A DNA stretch of 64,000 nucleotides from the NCBI GenBank assembly GCA_963747535.1, contig CAVVFX010000020.1, forward strand, positions 682,001 to 746,000, given 5' to 3'. The number at the start of each line of letters is the position of its first letter. Positions within the stretch are counted from its first letter, which is position 1. The notes under the pieces were generated by a model. It was not told where the DNA came from and did not search any database. It saw only the letters and a list, made by a program, of their open reading frames with translations. Origin of the DNA: CAVVFX01 sp963747535. GTDB lineage: Bacteria > Acidobacteriota > Terriglobia > Bryobacterales > Bryobacteraceae. The position numbers and the translations under genes were made by a program. Shown here one piece after another: positions 1 to 8,614 of the stretch.

Positions 1-6
1 CCTCTC

Positions 7-3000
7 TTATTTCAGGCTAATCGAGTTCTGGACCGGAATAAATGGTAGCTGGAGCGGGCCGAGGGCGACAAGCAGGCAGCGCGAGAGCAGCGTCCAGTCG
101 TTGTCTGCGAGGCTTGGCGGTGCGGCGGTCGGGTACGGCGCAGCATTCAGCGAGTTCGTCCCAGTACCGTAGTTTGGCCCGTACTGCCAAAGAGCTTTTC
201 CGCCGTTTGTGTAGATTTCGTGAGCAGGGAAGCAGGTGTGGGCGCCTGCAATCGATTCTGTGGATCCGTCGGCAGAGGCCGTTACGCTCAGGTTCCACTG
301 GATCGGCGCGAGGAAGGAGGCATAGACATTCGGATCCTTGGCGGTTCCCGAAAATGAGGTGGTCACGCTGCCGTCGCTATTCACCGTGGTGGTGGGAGGG
401 TTCAGGTTCGGCGGAATGGTCTCTTTTTCGAGGAGCTGGCTAGCGGTCCCGTTGCATGTCTTCGGTGCGTCGACGATGCTTGTGTTGATGATCAGCCCGC
501 TGCGAGCGGGGTCGATGCCGTTGATGTCTGCGACCAGCGAGCCTGTGTCGTACATCCGGCTAACGCCCTGCCAGCCCTGCGGAGGAGTCGTTGTCCAACC
601 CCCTCCCGGGAGTGGCGAGACTGTCAGGGGTTCGTAAATCCTGAAGGGAGGAGAGTAGGGGAAGTTTTGCAGCGTTGGGTTAGGAGTGTCTTGCGGTAAC
701 CATTGAAAATTTCGATTATCCCCGCGGACCCACAGAGTGCTGGCGCCGGGTGTTCCAATGGGTACCTGATCGATGCCGGCTAGGCAGCCATTCGGCGACT
801 GCACCCAGTTAGCGCGAATGAAAGCGCGGTATTGAACGTATATGCAACTCGCGCAACTGCTCGTTACATTTACCGGTTTCGAGTTGCTCTGTTGCTGCGC
901 ACCTTGAGCGGGGGCGAAGTTGACGGTCGCCGTTCCGCTTGAGAGTACCGAGACGTTAACCGTCGGATCGGCGTTTGGGTCCACATCGAAATACGCTGAG
1001 ATTTGGGTGTCGGTAGGAGGGTTGTTTGGATCTATATTGGCTGTGACTCCGTTGCCTGAGATCACGATGGATGGGTTCGTGCCAAACCCGCTCCCGGTGA
1101 TGGTTACTGGCACGCCGACTGACCCAGCCTGGAAGGTGGAGGGCGTGATCGTGTCGATGACCGGCGTCGGATCGTTGCCAGAGATCGTTATGGCGGGCAT
1201 TCCAGGCGCCGAGGCGGTTGCCGCTGCCCCGATGCTCGCCGAAATTCCCGTGACGTTGCCCGATGAGTAAATTGCGATTTGTCCGCCGCCTCCGTTCGCG
1301 CCTGGGTAGCCGTCCCACGACTTCTCCTGGGCATCTGCTGCTGGATTGCCCTTCTTCCCGCCGGGCCCTCCGGTGCCCCCTTGTGCCTGTAGGGATCCGT
1401 TACCCACCGTAACATTGGTCGCAGTCAGTACGATGTTACCTCCGGCGCCGCCAGCGCCGCCGCCACCGCCTTCCGCACCCCAGTCTGCCCAGTAAAGGAC
1501 CGTGTAAACGCCGTTAATGTGCCCTACTGTCAACCAGTCGGCTCCGTCGCCGCCGTTCCCGCCGGCGCCACCGTTTCCTCCCACCACTGTGATCGAGCCG
1601 GTAATGTTTATGTTACCTGTCGCCGATAGGTAGATTGAGCCAGCACCTCCGCCGCCCCCGCCGCCCCCGCCGCCGCCGCTAAAGTTGTAGCTGACGTCGT
1701 CGTATTTGTTTGCTGTCCCCGAGTCCCACCCGCCCTCAGCCCCGGAGCCCCCGCCTGGGCTCGTTGCGCTCGTTGTAAGGCCTATGCCGGGCAGGATCTG
1801 AGACGGCCGAAAGCTACCGTCGTACCACGCGCCACCACTTTGCGACGCGCCGGTGCCGTTACTGCCCCCAGCGGAGCCCCCGCCTAGATCTGCTGCGTTT
1901 GAATTATCCGCGCTGACGTAACTGGGGCTTCCGTTCGCTGCTCCCGCCTGCGCTTGGGAGGTTCCGTCCTGGCCGTTAAAGTACCCGTTGACCTCCGTGG
2001 CCCCACCTCCGCCTCCGCCGTGGAGACCTCCAGCACCCGGCCCTGCGGAGCCGTCGGGCGAGTTTGCCCCGCCCGCCCCGCCATTGCCCCCGGCACCTTC
2101 GATGACTGCGCTAGGCGAAGAGTACGTTGCTCCATTGGTGCCATTCGTGCCGCTGCCGCCCGAGGCCGACATAGTTCCAGAGACGTTGATGTCGCCGTTT
2201 GTGGCCATCACCGTCAGGTCTGGTGCCTCCGACTGTATCGCCCCGCTCACGTCCACGTTGCCCCCCACCAGTAGTGCCACGGGCTTTCTGCTTTTGATCG
2301 TTAGAGTCGCATGCCGGTCAACCCTCAGATCAGAAAGGGTGACCGCCTGAACCCCGGCGCTTTGGGATGAACGGCCCGTTTCCATGGACGTTAGGTCGAG
2401 GAGGACGTCCTTAGTGACGGACAGCCTCGCCCCTCGTATTTGGCGGGGCGTAAGAACCACTGCACTGCCGTCCGTCCGGCCGCCGCCTTTGGAGCCTGGC
2501 AGTTCCGGCGGGCCGGATCCTCCGGAAGCTCGGCCCCGCATCTCGGCGAGGGACGCTCGCTGCGGTTGGCCGGGGTTCGCCAAGTGCCTGGCCGGAAGAG
2601 CCGAGAGCGTCGCCGGAAGTGACGTGTTTAATGATATCGTCAGGTATTGAGCCTGGTTCCCCGATGACCCCACGAGAGTAAGAGTAGTTGCTCCGCCAGA
2701 CGTGGCGTACAGGTCTACCGTGACTGTCCCCGGTCCGCCTGAGCCGTTCGCCACAACGCCCGACGTGGCGGAAAAGAACGATACCGTGCTGTTGAAGCCG
2801 TTGTATCCCGTGACTGTCACGGGAACCGCTACGACAGGTCCACCATTCGGTGACACAGCGACCAAGCTGACGGAAGACGGTCCACTCAGCGTGAACGTCG
2901 GAGCCGGGCTAGTGTTGGGCGTGTACAAGCCCCACGTGCCGAGGGTTGTCCACGGTTCCGTCAGCCCATCGACATCAGTAGCATTGGCCATGATCGGATA

Positions 3001-5118
3001 GTTGCCCGGCGCGCTACTGCTGAACGTCACATAGAACGAGACTAGCAACTGAGACCCCTGGTTGGAGACGTATCCGTTGCTCACCGTACAAACGATGCTG
3101 GCGGACGATTGGCCTGTAGACTCTACCTGCACCACGCCGCTGCTGGTGTAGTTGACCGGGCATTGTTGGGTGACGTTGCCGTCTTGGTCCGTGGTAACGA
3201 ACCACACGAAGCCGCTGTTAATATATTGGGCGCCACGGGGATCGGTTACATAGACGAAAGTGTACTGCGCGTAATTCGTAAGAAGTGGCCGATAGCCGGT
3301 TGTATCGTTAGGCCCTCCTAGCGTGACCGGTGTCGCGTCTGTCGGGAAGCCAGCATCATCGCTCGCGATTCGGACGCTTTGATCGTTATCGAATTCCTGA
3401 AGACCTATAAAGGTTTCGACAATTTGGGAGCGCGTGGTGCCCGAACTTAACTCCGCGAGGTACCCATTTAGGCCGGATTGATCCGGTGCGCGGTTGAGAG
3501 CGTTCTGGTAAAGGTCCGTCAAGAACTGAGTGTTGCTCGGCTGCTGCCCATTCACGTAGTACTTCGACTGATATTCGCTGCCGGTCAGAAATGAATTCAC
3601 GACCTGGTCGCGAGTCTGGGCACCGAGATTAAGCGTGTTGACCCACGCTAGCCAACCTGCCTCATCCGGATCCCGCCCCAGCACCGCGATGTGGATGCTG
3701 GTGACGAAGATGCCGTTATCTGTTAGATTGAGCGGCGGCGCGTTAATGGTCACTGGCAGGGTTGCTGTCTGGGTTACCCCTCCACCGGACGCCGTAATTG
3801 TGATTGTGTAGTTGCCTGGCGTAGCCGTCGAGGTGGTGGTCGCGGTGATGGTTTGGTTAATCGGCGAAGAGCCGGAAACGGAAACGGAACCCGGAGAGAA
3901 CGTCAGTCCCGACGGCCCGCCGCTGTAAGACAGTGACACCGATGAACTGAACCCATTCTGAGCTTGGAACGTCTCCACGAAGGTCGTATTGGCCCCCTGC
4001 CCGAGCGTGAGCGACGTGGGCGATGGTGGACTTATCGTGAAGGTCTCCACGCTGACACCCAATGTGGCAGTTTGGGTGACTCCTCCCCCCGATGCCGTGA
4101 TCGTGACGGTGTAATTGCCGGGCGCTGTCCCCGTTGCGACATTGGCATTGATGGTCTGGTTGATTGGCGAGGAGCCCGAAACATTTAAGGATGATGGAGA
4201 AAACGTCAGGCCGGCTGGTCCTCCAGTGTAGGAAAGCGAGACGGACGAGTTGAAGCCGTTCTGGGGCTGGAAGGTTTCCGTAAACGTAGTGGCCCCTCCA
4301 GTTACGAGTGTAAATGAGGATGGCGACGGCGTGCTCATTGTGAAAGCTGGAACGGCCTGGGTGACCGTCCACGTCCCCATTGTGGCCCATGGAGAGAGGA
4401 CCCCGGAGCCGTCGAATACGTTCGCAATAACCTGATAGGCACCCGCAGAGAAGAAAGTGACGTTCACGGTGACATTTGCGCCGCCTGATCCGATCGTCAC
4501 GGACGGGTTGGAGTTGTTAATCGCGGTGATGGCGCATACGTTATCGCTGATTGATCCACTTCCCGGCAGAGTCATCGATTGGTTAGATGAGGTGGCGTCG
4601 GCAAGACTCACCAGGGCGGGACTCACCGTGAAACCGATCGGGCATTGTTGGGTGATGTTGCCGTACGCATCGGTGATGAGAAATGTGATGTTACCGCCCG
4701 CTATTGCGGAAGGGCCTTCGGGGTCCGGAATGGTGAGGCTGATGTTTTGCGCGTTCGAGGCACCGGTGGTCTGGTTTCCGTTGAGCTGGTTCTGGAGCGT
4801 TGGAGGCTGCGCGGTATAACCGTAGAAGGTACTGCCTGGGAACACGTGGAAGCCTGGCTGCAAGATGATTGAGGTTCCGGCTTGCAGATAGGCGCTCGCT
4901 TGGGTCGAACTGCTGCCAACGACAAAGGTAGTCGCGTCAATGGTGCTGCTGGCTTCGTAAGTAGCGGTGCCAGTTCCCACCGTGATGTTCTGCAGGTTCA
5001 AATTTGCCGGCACGGTCTGCGCGGGTAGTTGGAAAGGCGACCAGGCGAGCACGCTGATGCAAAGCGCAAGTCTATATAAGTTATTAGGGCCGTATAACCT
5101 TGTTATCAGAGTTGCCAA
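7..5118 (-). CDS. Giant secreted DUF4214 / Ig-like / glycine-rich protein, copy A
   Basis: 1703 aa. The start is a TTG with an AAGGAG Shine-Dalgarno about 7 nt upstream; the sister gene in copy C starts with GTG at the same place. A signal peptide covers residues 1-34 (cut near PAQ). Next come a short beta-rich module (about 40-103), two near-identical Ig-like repeats (about 255-455) and a DUF4214 domain (about 469-577, with LGRDPDEAGW and NALNRAPDQSGL). A further Ig-like stretch follows, then a very glycine-rich region (about 980-1283) with a run of 12 glycines, an IPT/TIG-like domain (about 1312-1386) and a unique cysteine-containing tail. DUF4214 and Ig/TIG modules are known from cell-surface proteins; adhesion or matrix function is inference. 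It follows the carboxypeptidase-regulatory-like gene by 48 bp. No enzymatic motif is visible. Confidence 0.85.
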   Translation of the reverse strand: MATLITRLYGPNNLYRLALCISVLAWSPFQLPAQTVPANLNLQNITVGTGTATYEASSTIDATTFVVGSSSTQASAYLQAGTSIILQPGFHVFPGSTFYGYTAQPPTLQNQLNGNQTTGASNAQNISLTIPDPEGPSAIAGGNITFLITDAYGNITQQCPIGFTVSPALVSLADATSSNQSMTLPGSGSISDNVCAITAINNSNPSVTIGSGGANVTVNVTFFSAGAYQVIANVFDGSGVLSPWATMGTWTVTQAVPAFTMSTPSPSSFTLVTGGATTFTETFQPQNGFNSSVSLSYTGGPAGLTFSPSSLNVSGSSPINQTINANVATGTAPGNYTVTITASGGGVTQTATLGVSVETFTISPPSPTSLTLGQGANTTFVETFQAQNGFSSSVSLSYSGGPSGLTFSPGSVSVSGSSPINQTITATTTSTATPGNYTITITASGGGVTQTATLPVTINAPPLNLTDNGIFVTSIHIAVLGRDPDEAGWLAWVNTLNLGAQTRDQVVNSFLTGSEYQSKYYVNGQQPSNTQFLTDLYQNALNRAPDQSGLNGYLAELSSGTTRSQIVETFIGLQEFDNDQSVRIASDDAGFPTDATPVTLGGPNDTTGYRPLLTNYAQYTFVYVTDPRGAQYINSGFVWFVTTDQDGNVTQQCPVNYTSSGVVQVESTGQSSASIVCTVSNGYVSNQGSQLLVSFYVTFSSSAPGNYPIMANATDVDGLTEPWTTLGTWGLYTPNTSPAPTFTLSGPSSVSLVAVSPNGGPVVAVPVTVTGYNGFNSTVSFFSATSGVVANGSGGPGTVTVDLYATSGGATTLTLVGSSGNQAQYLTISLNTSLPATLSALPARHLANPGQPQRASLAEMRGRASGGSGPPELPGSKGGGRTDGSAVVLTPRQIRGARLSVTKDVLLDLTSMETGRSSQSAGVQAVTLSDLRVDRHATLTIKSRKPVALLVGGNVDVSGAIQSEAPDLTVMATNGDINVSGTMSASGGSGTNGTNGATYSSPSAVIEGAGGNGGAGGANSPDGSAGPGAGGLHGGGGGGATEVNGYFNGQDGTSQAQAGAANGSPSYVSADNSNAADLGGGSAGGSNGTGASQSGGAWYDGSFRPSQILPGIGLTTSATSPGGGSGAEGGWDSGTANKYDDVSYNFSGGGGGGGGGGGAGSIYLSATGNINITGSITVVGGNGGAGGNGGDGADWLTVGHINGVYTVLYWADWGAEGGGGGAGGAGGNIVLTATNVTVGNGSLQAQGGTGGPGGKKGNPAADAQEKSWDGYPGANGGGGQIAIYSSGNVTGISASIGAAATASAPGMPAITISGNDPTPVIDTITPSTFQAGSVGVPVTITGSGFGTNPSIVISGNGVTANIDPNNPPTDTQISAYFDVDPNADPTVNVSVLSSGTATVNFAPAQGAQQQSNSKPVNVTSSCASCIYVQYRAFIRANWVQSPNGCLAGIDQVPIGTPGASTLWVRGDNRNFQWLPQDTPNPTLQNFPYSPPFRIYEPLTVSPLPGGGWTTTPPQGWQGVSRMYDTGSLVADINGIDPARSGLIINTSIVDAPKTCNGTASQLLEKETIPPNLNPPTTTVNSDGSVTTSFSGTAKDPNVYASFLAPIQWNLSVTASADGSTESIAGAHTCFPAHEIYTNGGKALWQYGPNYGTGTNSLNAAPYPTAAPPSLADNDWTLLSRCLLVALGPLQLPFIPVQNSISLK

Positions 5119-5166
5119 TGCATCTCTCCTTCAACAGCTCCTCACCGCCTTGGCGATCCGAGCATG

Positions 5167-5886
5167 CTAATTCTTGCCTGCTATCGTGAAGGTAAATTGC
5201 GACGCCGCAACCGCAGTACTGGCCACCTGGACGGGTCCAGTGAATCCTGTGGCTGGCACAGCATGGCCGCTTGAATCCTGCATCGTGAACTGCTGGCTGC
5301 GCACGATCAGGGCGTGTTGCAAATCGAAGGGCACCGTCAGTTCGTAGACGCGGCCAACCGCATTGGCTGATGCGACGTGTGCGTAGTAGTACGCCTTGTT
5401 TGAGGTAAGCGCGAGCACTTCCACGTCGTGCGTGACCGCTGCCGCGGTGGCTGCCAGAAGTTTGTTGGGATCATTGATCTGGACCTGCACGACCGCGCCT
5501 TTCGTCATCACGATCTTCTGGCCAGCTACGGTCGAGCCGGTACTCAGCGGGACCACGGGGGGCGCCGCCGCCCAATGGCACGGGTCTAACCACCCGGACG
5601 TCGTCGTTTGCGCGCAAAGCACATAAAGTCCACCCGGCAGGCTGGGTATGCTGAATGCAGCTTTGGCGTCGCTCAGCACGGTACTCGACACTTTGCTGAC
5701 CAGCGTCGGGGGAGCCTTCGTTGCCTGGCTGGTCTGCTTCAGTCCTGCAAACACGCGAGCCCCCGGAATCGGCGAACCGTTGTCCCCGACCACCGTACCG
5801 GAAATCGATCCCGTAGTTGATTGTGCGATGGCTGAGATCGCCGCGAGGAAAAGTCCAGCGAAAACCTGATATCCGCGAATGGTCAT
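5167..5886 (-). CDS. Secreted carboxypeptidase-regulatory-like protein, copy A
   Basis: 239 aa. It starts at MTIRGYQ, matching the start of its paralogue at 21176-21895; an in-frame start further upstream would run into the preceding fibre-gene remnant. A signal peptide (about residues 1-21) is followed by a carboxypeptidase-regulatory-like beta-sandwich (GSISGTVVGDNGSPIPGARV). The rest is beta-rich, with conserved PFDLQHALIVRSQQFTMQDS and a C-terminal FTFTIAGKN. Such domains decorate exported proteins and have no catalytic role of their own. It lies between the fibre remnant and the giant DUF4214 gene, the same order as in copy C. Nearly every difference from the paralogue is a conservative substitution, so it is probably still functional. 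Confidence 0.8.
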   Translation of the reverse strand: MTIRGYQVFAGLFLAAISAIAQSTTGSISGTVVGDNGSPIPGARVFAGLKQTSQATKAPPTLVSKVSSTVLSDAKAAFSIPSLPGGLYVLCAQTTTSGWLDPCHWAAAPPVVPLSTGSTVAGQKIVMTKGAVVQVQINDPNKLLAATAAAVTHDVEVLALTSNKAYYYAHVASANAVGRVYELTVPFDLQHALIVRSQQFTMQDSSGHAVPATGFTGPVQVASTAVAASQFTFTIAGKN

Positions 5887-5906
5887 CTCAATGTCCTGTT
5901 CAGAAC

Positions 5907-6152
5907 TCATTGGCCGTGCTTTCGCTCGCCCGGTCGACGTGCGCAAGCTGATCTCGTAATTCCTTCACCTGCTTTTCCAGGCGATCGTTGCGCTCCTCAG
6001 CCTGAATCACGTGAAGAGTCAGTTCCTCGATCTTGGCCAAGAGCTTAGTTTGCATGTCGCCGACGCCAATGCCTTTCTCCTTGACTTCAGCTGCGGAAGG
6101 GATGTCGGGAAGATGGTGATGCTCCGCTATGTAGGCTTTGACTTCGCCGGTA
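5907..6152 (-). pseudogene. 3' remnant of S74-like coiled-coil fibre protein gene
   Basis: Reading the minus strand gives about 80 codons that match the C-terminus of the intact fibre protein at 21917-22879. The match runs from EVKAYI.EHHHLPDIPSA through GIGVGDMQTKLLAKIEELTLHVIQAEERN to a stop at 5907-5909. Homology stops abruptly near 6150, and no start codon, signal peptide or beta-repeat region remains. The stop lies 20 bp upstream of the carboxypeptidase-regulatory-like start, the same spacing as in copy C. It is therefore the broken first gene of cassette copy A. Confidence 0.75.
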
Positions 6153-6269
6153 TCCCGGCATGATGTCCAATGCTTCGAGTTGGGACGGGTACACTTCTAC
6201 GCGCTCCGAACTATTGCCAGATCGGTTCAGGTTGAGCAAAAACGCCCAAGCCTGCCAGGGTCGAGTGCC

Positions 6270-7475
6270 TCACTTACCATGTGCTACCCTCTTTTCCATG
6301 TCCGGAAGTCCGGTCAGATCCAGTTGCTCACCCGCGGCAATCCTTCCTTTCACCGCGCTAAGCGCCTTCGCGGAGTTAGAGCACTCTATGAGGTAACGCA
6401 CCGCGGCTGGACCGGCATAGCGGGCATCGACCATTTCTATGGCAGCCGCTTCAGTTTTCGGACTACAGTGGGTCGCCGCCATGCCGGCAACAACGATTGC
6501 CGCGTCCTTCGCGTGTTCCGTCTCGTACATTTCCAGTGCGTCTTTGAAGTAGAGTTCGACCCACCCGGGTCTCAGGGCCTCCAGCGTTCCATCGGTCACC
6601 ACAGCTCGGTCTGCGTATCCGTAAGGTGCGCCTATGCGAAGAAGGTCGATGATCTGCGGTGTGGTTAACCCGCGCCGCGCAAGCTCGGTAATGAGGACGC
6701 GGTCTCGAAGGGCATGCGCGTTCGTTGGCCAGCCCTTACGGGGATTCCGGATCCCGTCCCAAAGGCGGGCGTCCGGCCATCCCGTTATGATCTGCTCGAG
6801 CGGAGGAAATCGCTCCGGAATGAACTCTTTGTTAGGGTAGAAACGGGAGACCATGCCCTTTCCGATCTCGAGGGTGGCGTACCACCCGTCGGATTGCATG
6901 GCCGCAACGAGGAGTATAAGGTCCTTGGGTTCAAATGAGGACCGCAGGCTGCAATACGAGACGCGGAGCGAGCCGGCGATCTGTTCATGCTGCATGTTCA
7001 TGGTTGAAAGGCGGAGTGGCCCGTCCCAATTCAGTAACGAGCCCAGCAGACTATCCAGGTCAGCCTCTGAACTGACGGTGGGCCTTCTGAGCTGGAGCGC
7101 ATAGTTAGAAAAATAGGGCGTGTCTTCAAGCGCAATTGTCCCTGCGGCAGCGTCGGATTCGAAGCTCCAGAGCGCGACTAGGTTGTCTCCTCCGTCGTCC
7201 TGATAAGTTGCCTTCCCTTTAAGCGATAGGGATGGGAGGTTGAAGATCGCCTGTGTGGATCTAGTGCTGCCCCCAAGGACGGGCTCGGCCTGGACATCAA
7301 AGATCCCACCGTTTATTCGTGAAGCGATGTCGAAGAATCTGCCTCGGGGATCCGCCCGCACCAAACGCTGGGCACCGTCTTCGGCAAACGTTACGTGCCT
7401 CTGCGCGGCAGGAAGGGCGAAAATAGAGAGCACGGTGATCGCGCTAAGTCGAAGGATAAATGTCGAATTCATCAT
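6270..7475 (-). CDS. Secreted protein of unknown function (401 aa)
   Basis: The start at 7475 is chosen because its ATG overlaps the stop of the preceding small frame as ATGA, and because it gives a signal peptide (FILRLSAITVLSIFALPAAQ). The mature part begins with a beta-rich half (FDIASRINGG, IFNLPSLSLKGKA). The C-terminal half is helical and resembles HEAT-like repeats (RDRVLITELARRGLTTPQIIDLLRIG). I do not recognise the family. It is the last gene of a four-gene run (big protein fragment, 288-aa protein, small gene, this gene) in copy B, with overlaps between successive genes that suggest translational coupling. It ends about 117 bp before the fibre remnant of copy A. Confidence 0.65.
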   Translation of the reverse strand: MMNSTFILRLSAITVLSIFALPAAQRHVTFAEDGAQRLVRADPRGRFFDIASRINGGIFDVQAEPVLGGSTRSTQAIFNLPSLSLKGKATYQDDGGDNLVALWSFESDAAAGTIALEDTPYFSNYALQLRRPTVSSEADLDSLLGSLLNWDGPLRLSTMNMQHEQIAGSLRVSYCSLRSSFEPKDLILLVAAMQSDGWYATLEIGKGMVSRFYPNKEFIPERFPPLEQIITGWPDARLWDGIRNPRKGWPTNAHALRDRVLITELARRGLTTPQIIDLLRIGAPYGYADRAVVTDGTLEALRPGWVELYFKDALEMYETEHAKDAAIVVAGMAATHCSPKTEAAAIEMVDARYAGPAAVRYLIECSNSAKALSAVKGRIAAGEQLDLTGLPDMEKRVAHGK

Positions 7476-7751
7476 TGTATTTGCACCGGGAAAGCCACCT
7501 GTTGGATCATCACGTTGTTGCTGTTCAGCCACCATTCCTGGCCGGCATATGGAACCGTCCTTCTGTGGAACGCATCCTCCAATATCTGGTACAGAGCATT
7601 AAAAGCGACCCCATAGGAGTGGGTTCGAAACCAGGAGGATCGATTGCCACGGCGCGATGAGCAGGAACGGCGAATACATTACCACAACTTGGTCGATATC
7701 GAGCGGCAGGCGGCTATCTGGCAGCTTGATCGTTACGGCAGCGTTCTTCAT
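7472..7751 (-). pseudogene. Small coupled gene with apparent frameshift
   Basis: An ATG at 7751 overlaps the upstream stop as ATGA and opens a 50-codon frame (MKNAAVTIKLPDSRLPLDI...) ending at 7599. In the next frame an open stretch (RGNRSSWFRTHSYGVAFNAL... to FPVQIQ) runs on and stops at 7474-7472, overlapping the next ATG as ATGA. Both ends thus have the spacing of a coupled operon gene, while the middle switches frame somewhere in about 7620-7680. The simplest reading is one gene of about 92 codons with a single-base indel. A real 50-aa peptide or a base-calling error is also possible. Function unknown. Confidence 0.4.
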
Positions 7752-8614
7752 TTCTTGATGTCAGTTACCGGAGGCTCATTGCTCCGTTTTTGAATACACT
7801 TCTCGTATGCCGGTAGGATGGGAGTGCCGGAAAACTCTTTGCGGATGGTGGATACAGCCTCATCGCCTTTAAAGCTCGCGAGTGCGACGGCAAATGTATC
7901 CCTCCCGACCGCGAAGCCCATCGTTTTCTGAGCCGCCGAATGTATTAGCGGTATTGCGTCCAGGTCATCCAGTGCCGCCAAGCCGAAAATGCACACCGAG
8001 ACCACCGCTAGGTTGTTCGAACGTAGCCCACGCTCAAAGGTACCCTTTGATCTTGGGTCGCGCAGGCCACGCAGGATCACGAGGTCGTCAACATACACAG
8101 CTATCTCGAATGTGGTCGCCTCTTTGACGTTCATTCCATGGCTGGCGCTCCATTCGTCGAAGAGATGGCTCGTTTTCCCTCTCACCAAGTTGCCGTCACC
8201 GTCCAGAAGATAGATCATGGGGGCATCCGAGGTGATGCCTTGGCTAGCCAGTCTCAGCAGATAATTGAACGCTGTCCCATCGTCCGCTTTCATCTTACAG
8301 AGAGCAAAGGCCAACTCCCGCTTTTTAGCTCGGGCCTCGATCGCACGTTGGACATCTGCAAAAGACCTTTGGCCGTCTTCCGTTGGGTCAACCGTCTCAA
8401 GGAATTCTTCCTTGACGACTGAAATGATCTTGGGATCCCGGCTTTTAAGGTACGGGGCAAGGACGCTGGGAGCGAACGGCTCGTGTTTGAGGTCAGCACG
8501 CAGCTGTTCAGAGTTGGGCGTCTCGGCGAAGGCAAAAGCCACGACCGCCACGAATCCTGCGAGAAATTTCTGGGTGCCCAGCAAGGGCAGTCTATTGAGG
8601 TAAGGAATAAGCAT
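7748..8614 (-). CDS. Secreted HEAT-repeat-like protein of unknown function
   Basis: 288 aa from the ATG at 8614, chosen because it gives a signal peptide (MLIPYLNRLPLLG... AVVAFAFAET); the longer reading adds 37 residues without export logic. The rest is alpha-helical, with repeats such as LAPYLKSRDPKIISVVKEEF and VVSVCIFGLAALDDLDAIPL, which look like HEAT / PBS-lyase-type repeats. The start lies inside the end of the upstream big gene (23-bp overlap) and the stop overlaps the next ATG, so co-translation is likely. No catalytic motif is seen; a protein-binding role is inference. Confidence 0.6.
   Translation of the reverse strand: MLIPYLNRLPLLGTQKFLAGFVAVVAFAFAETPNSEQLRADLKHEPFAPSVLAPYLKSRDPKIISVVKEEFLETVDPTEDGQRSFADVQRAIEARAKKRELAFALCKMKADDGTAFNYLLRLASQGITSDAPMIYLLDGDGNLVRGKTSHLFDEWSASHGMNVKEATTFEIAVYVDDLVILRGLRDPRSKGTFERGLRSNNLAVVSVCIFGLAALDDLDAIPLIHSAAQKTMGFAVGRDTFAVALASFKGDEAVSTIRKEFSGTPILPAYEKCIQKRSNEPPVTDIKK

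Noticed and set aside
4250..4435. 61-codon plus-strand frame repeated identically at 15051 and 20232
   Set aside because: It is a shadow of the Ig repeats; its conservation reflects near-identical DNA of the three copies, not a gene.
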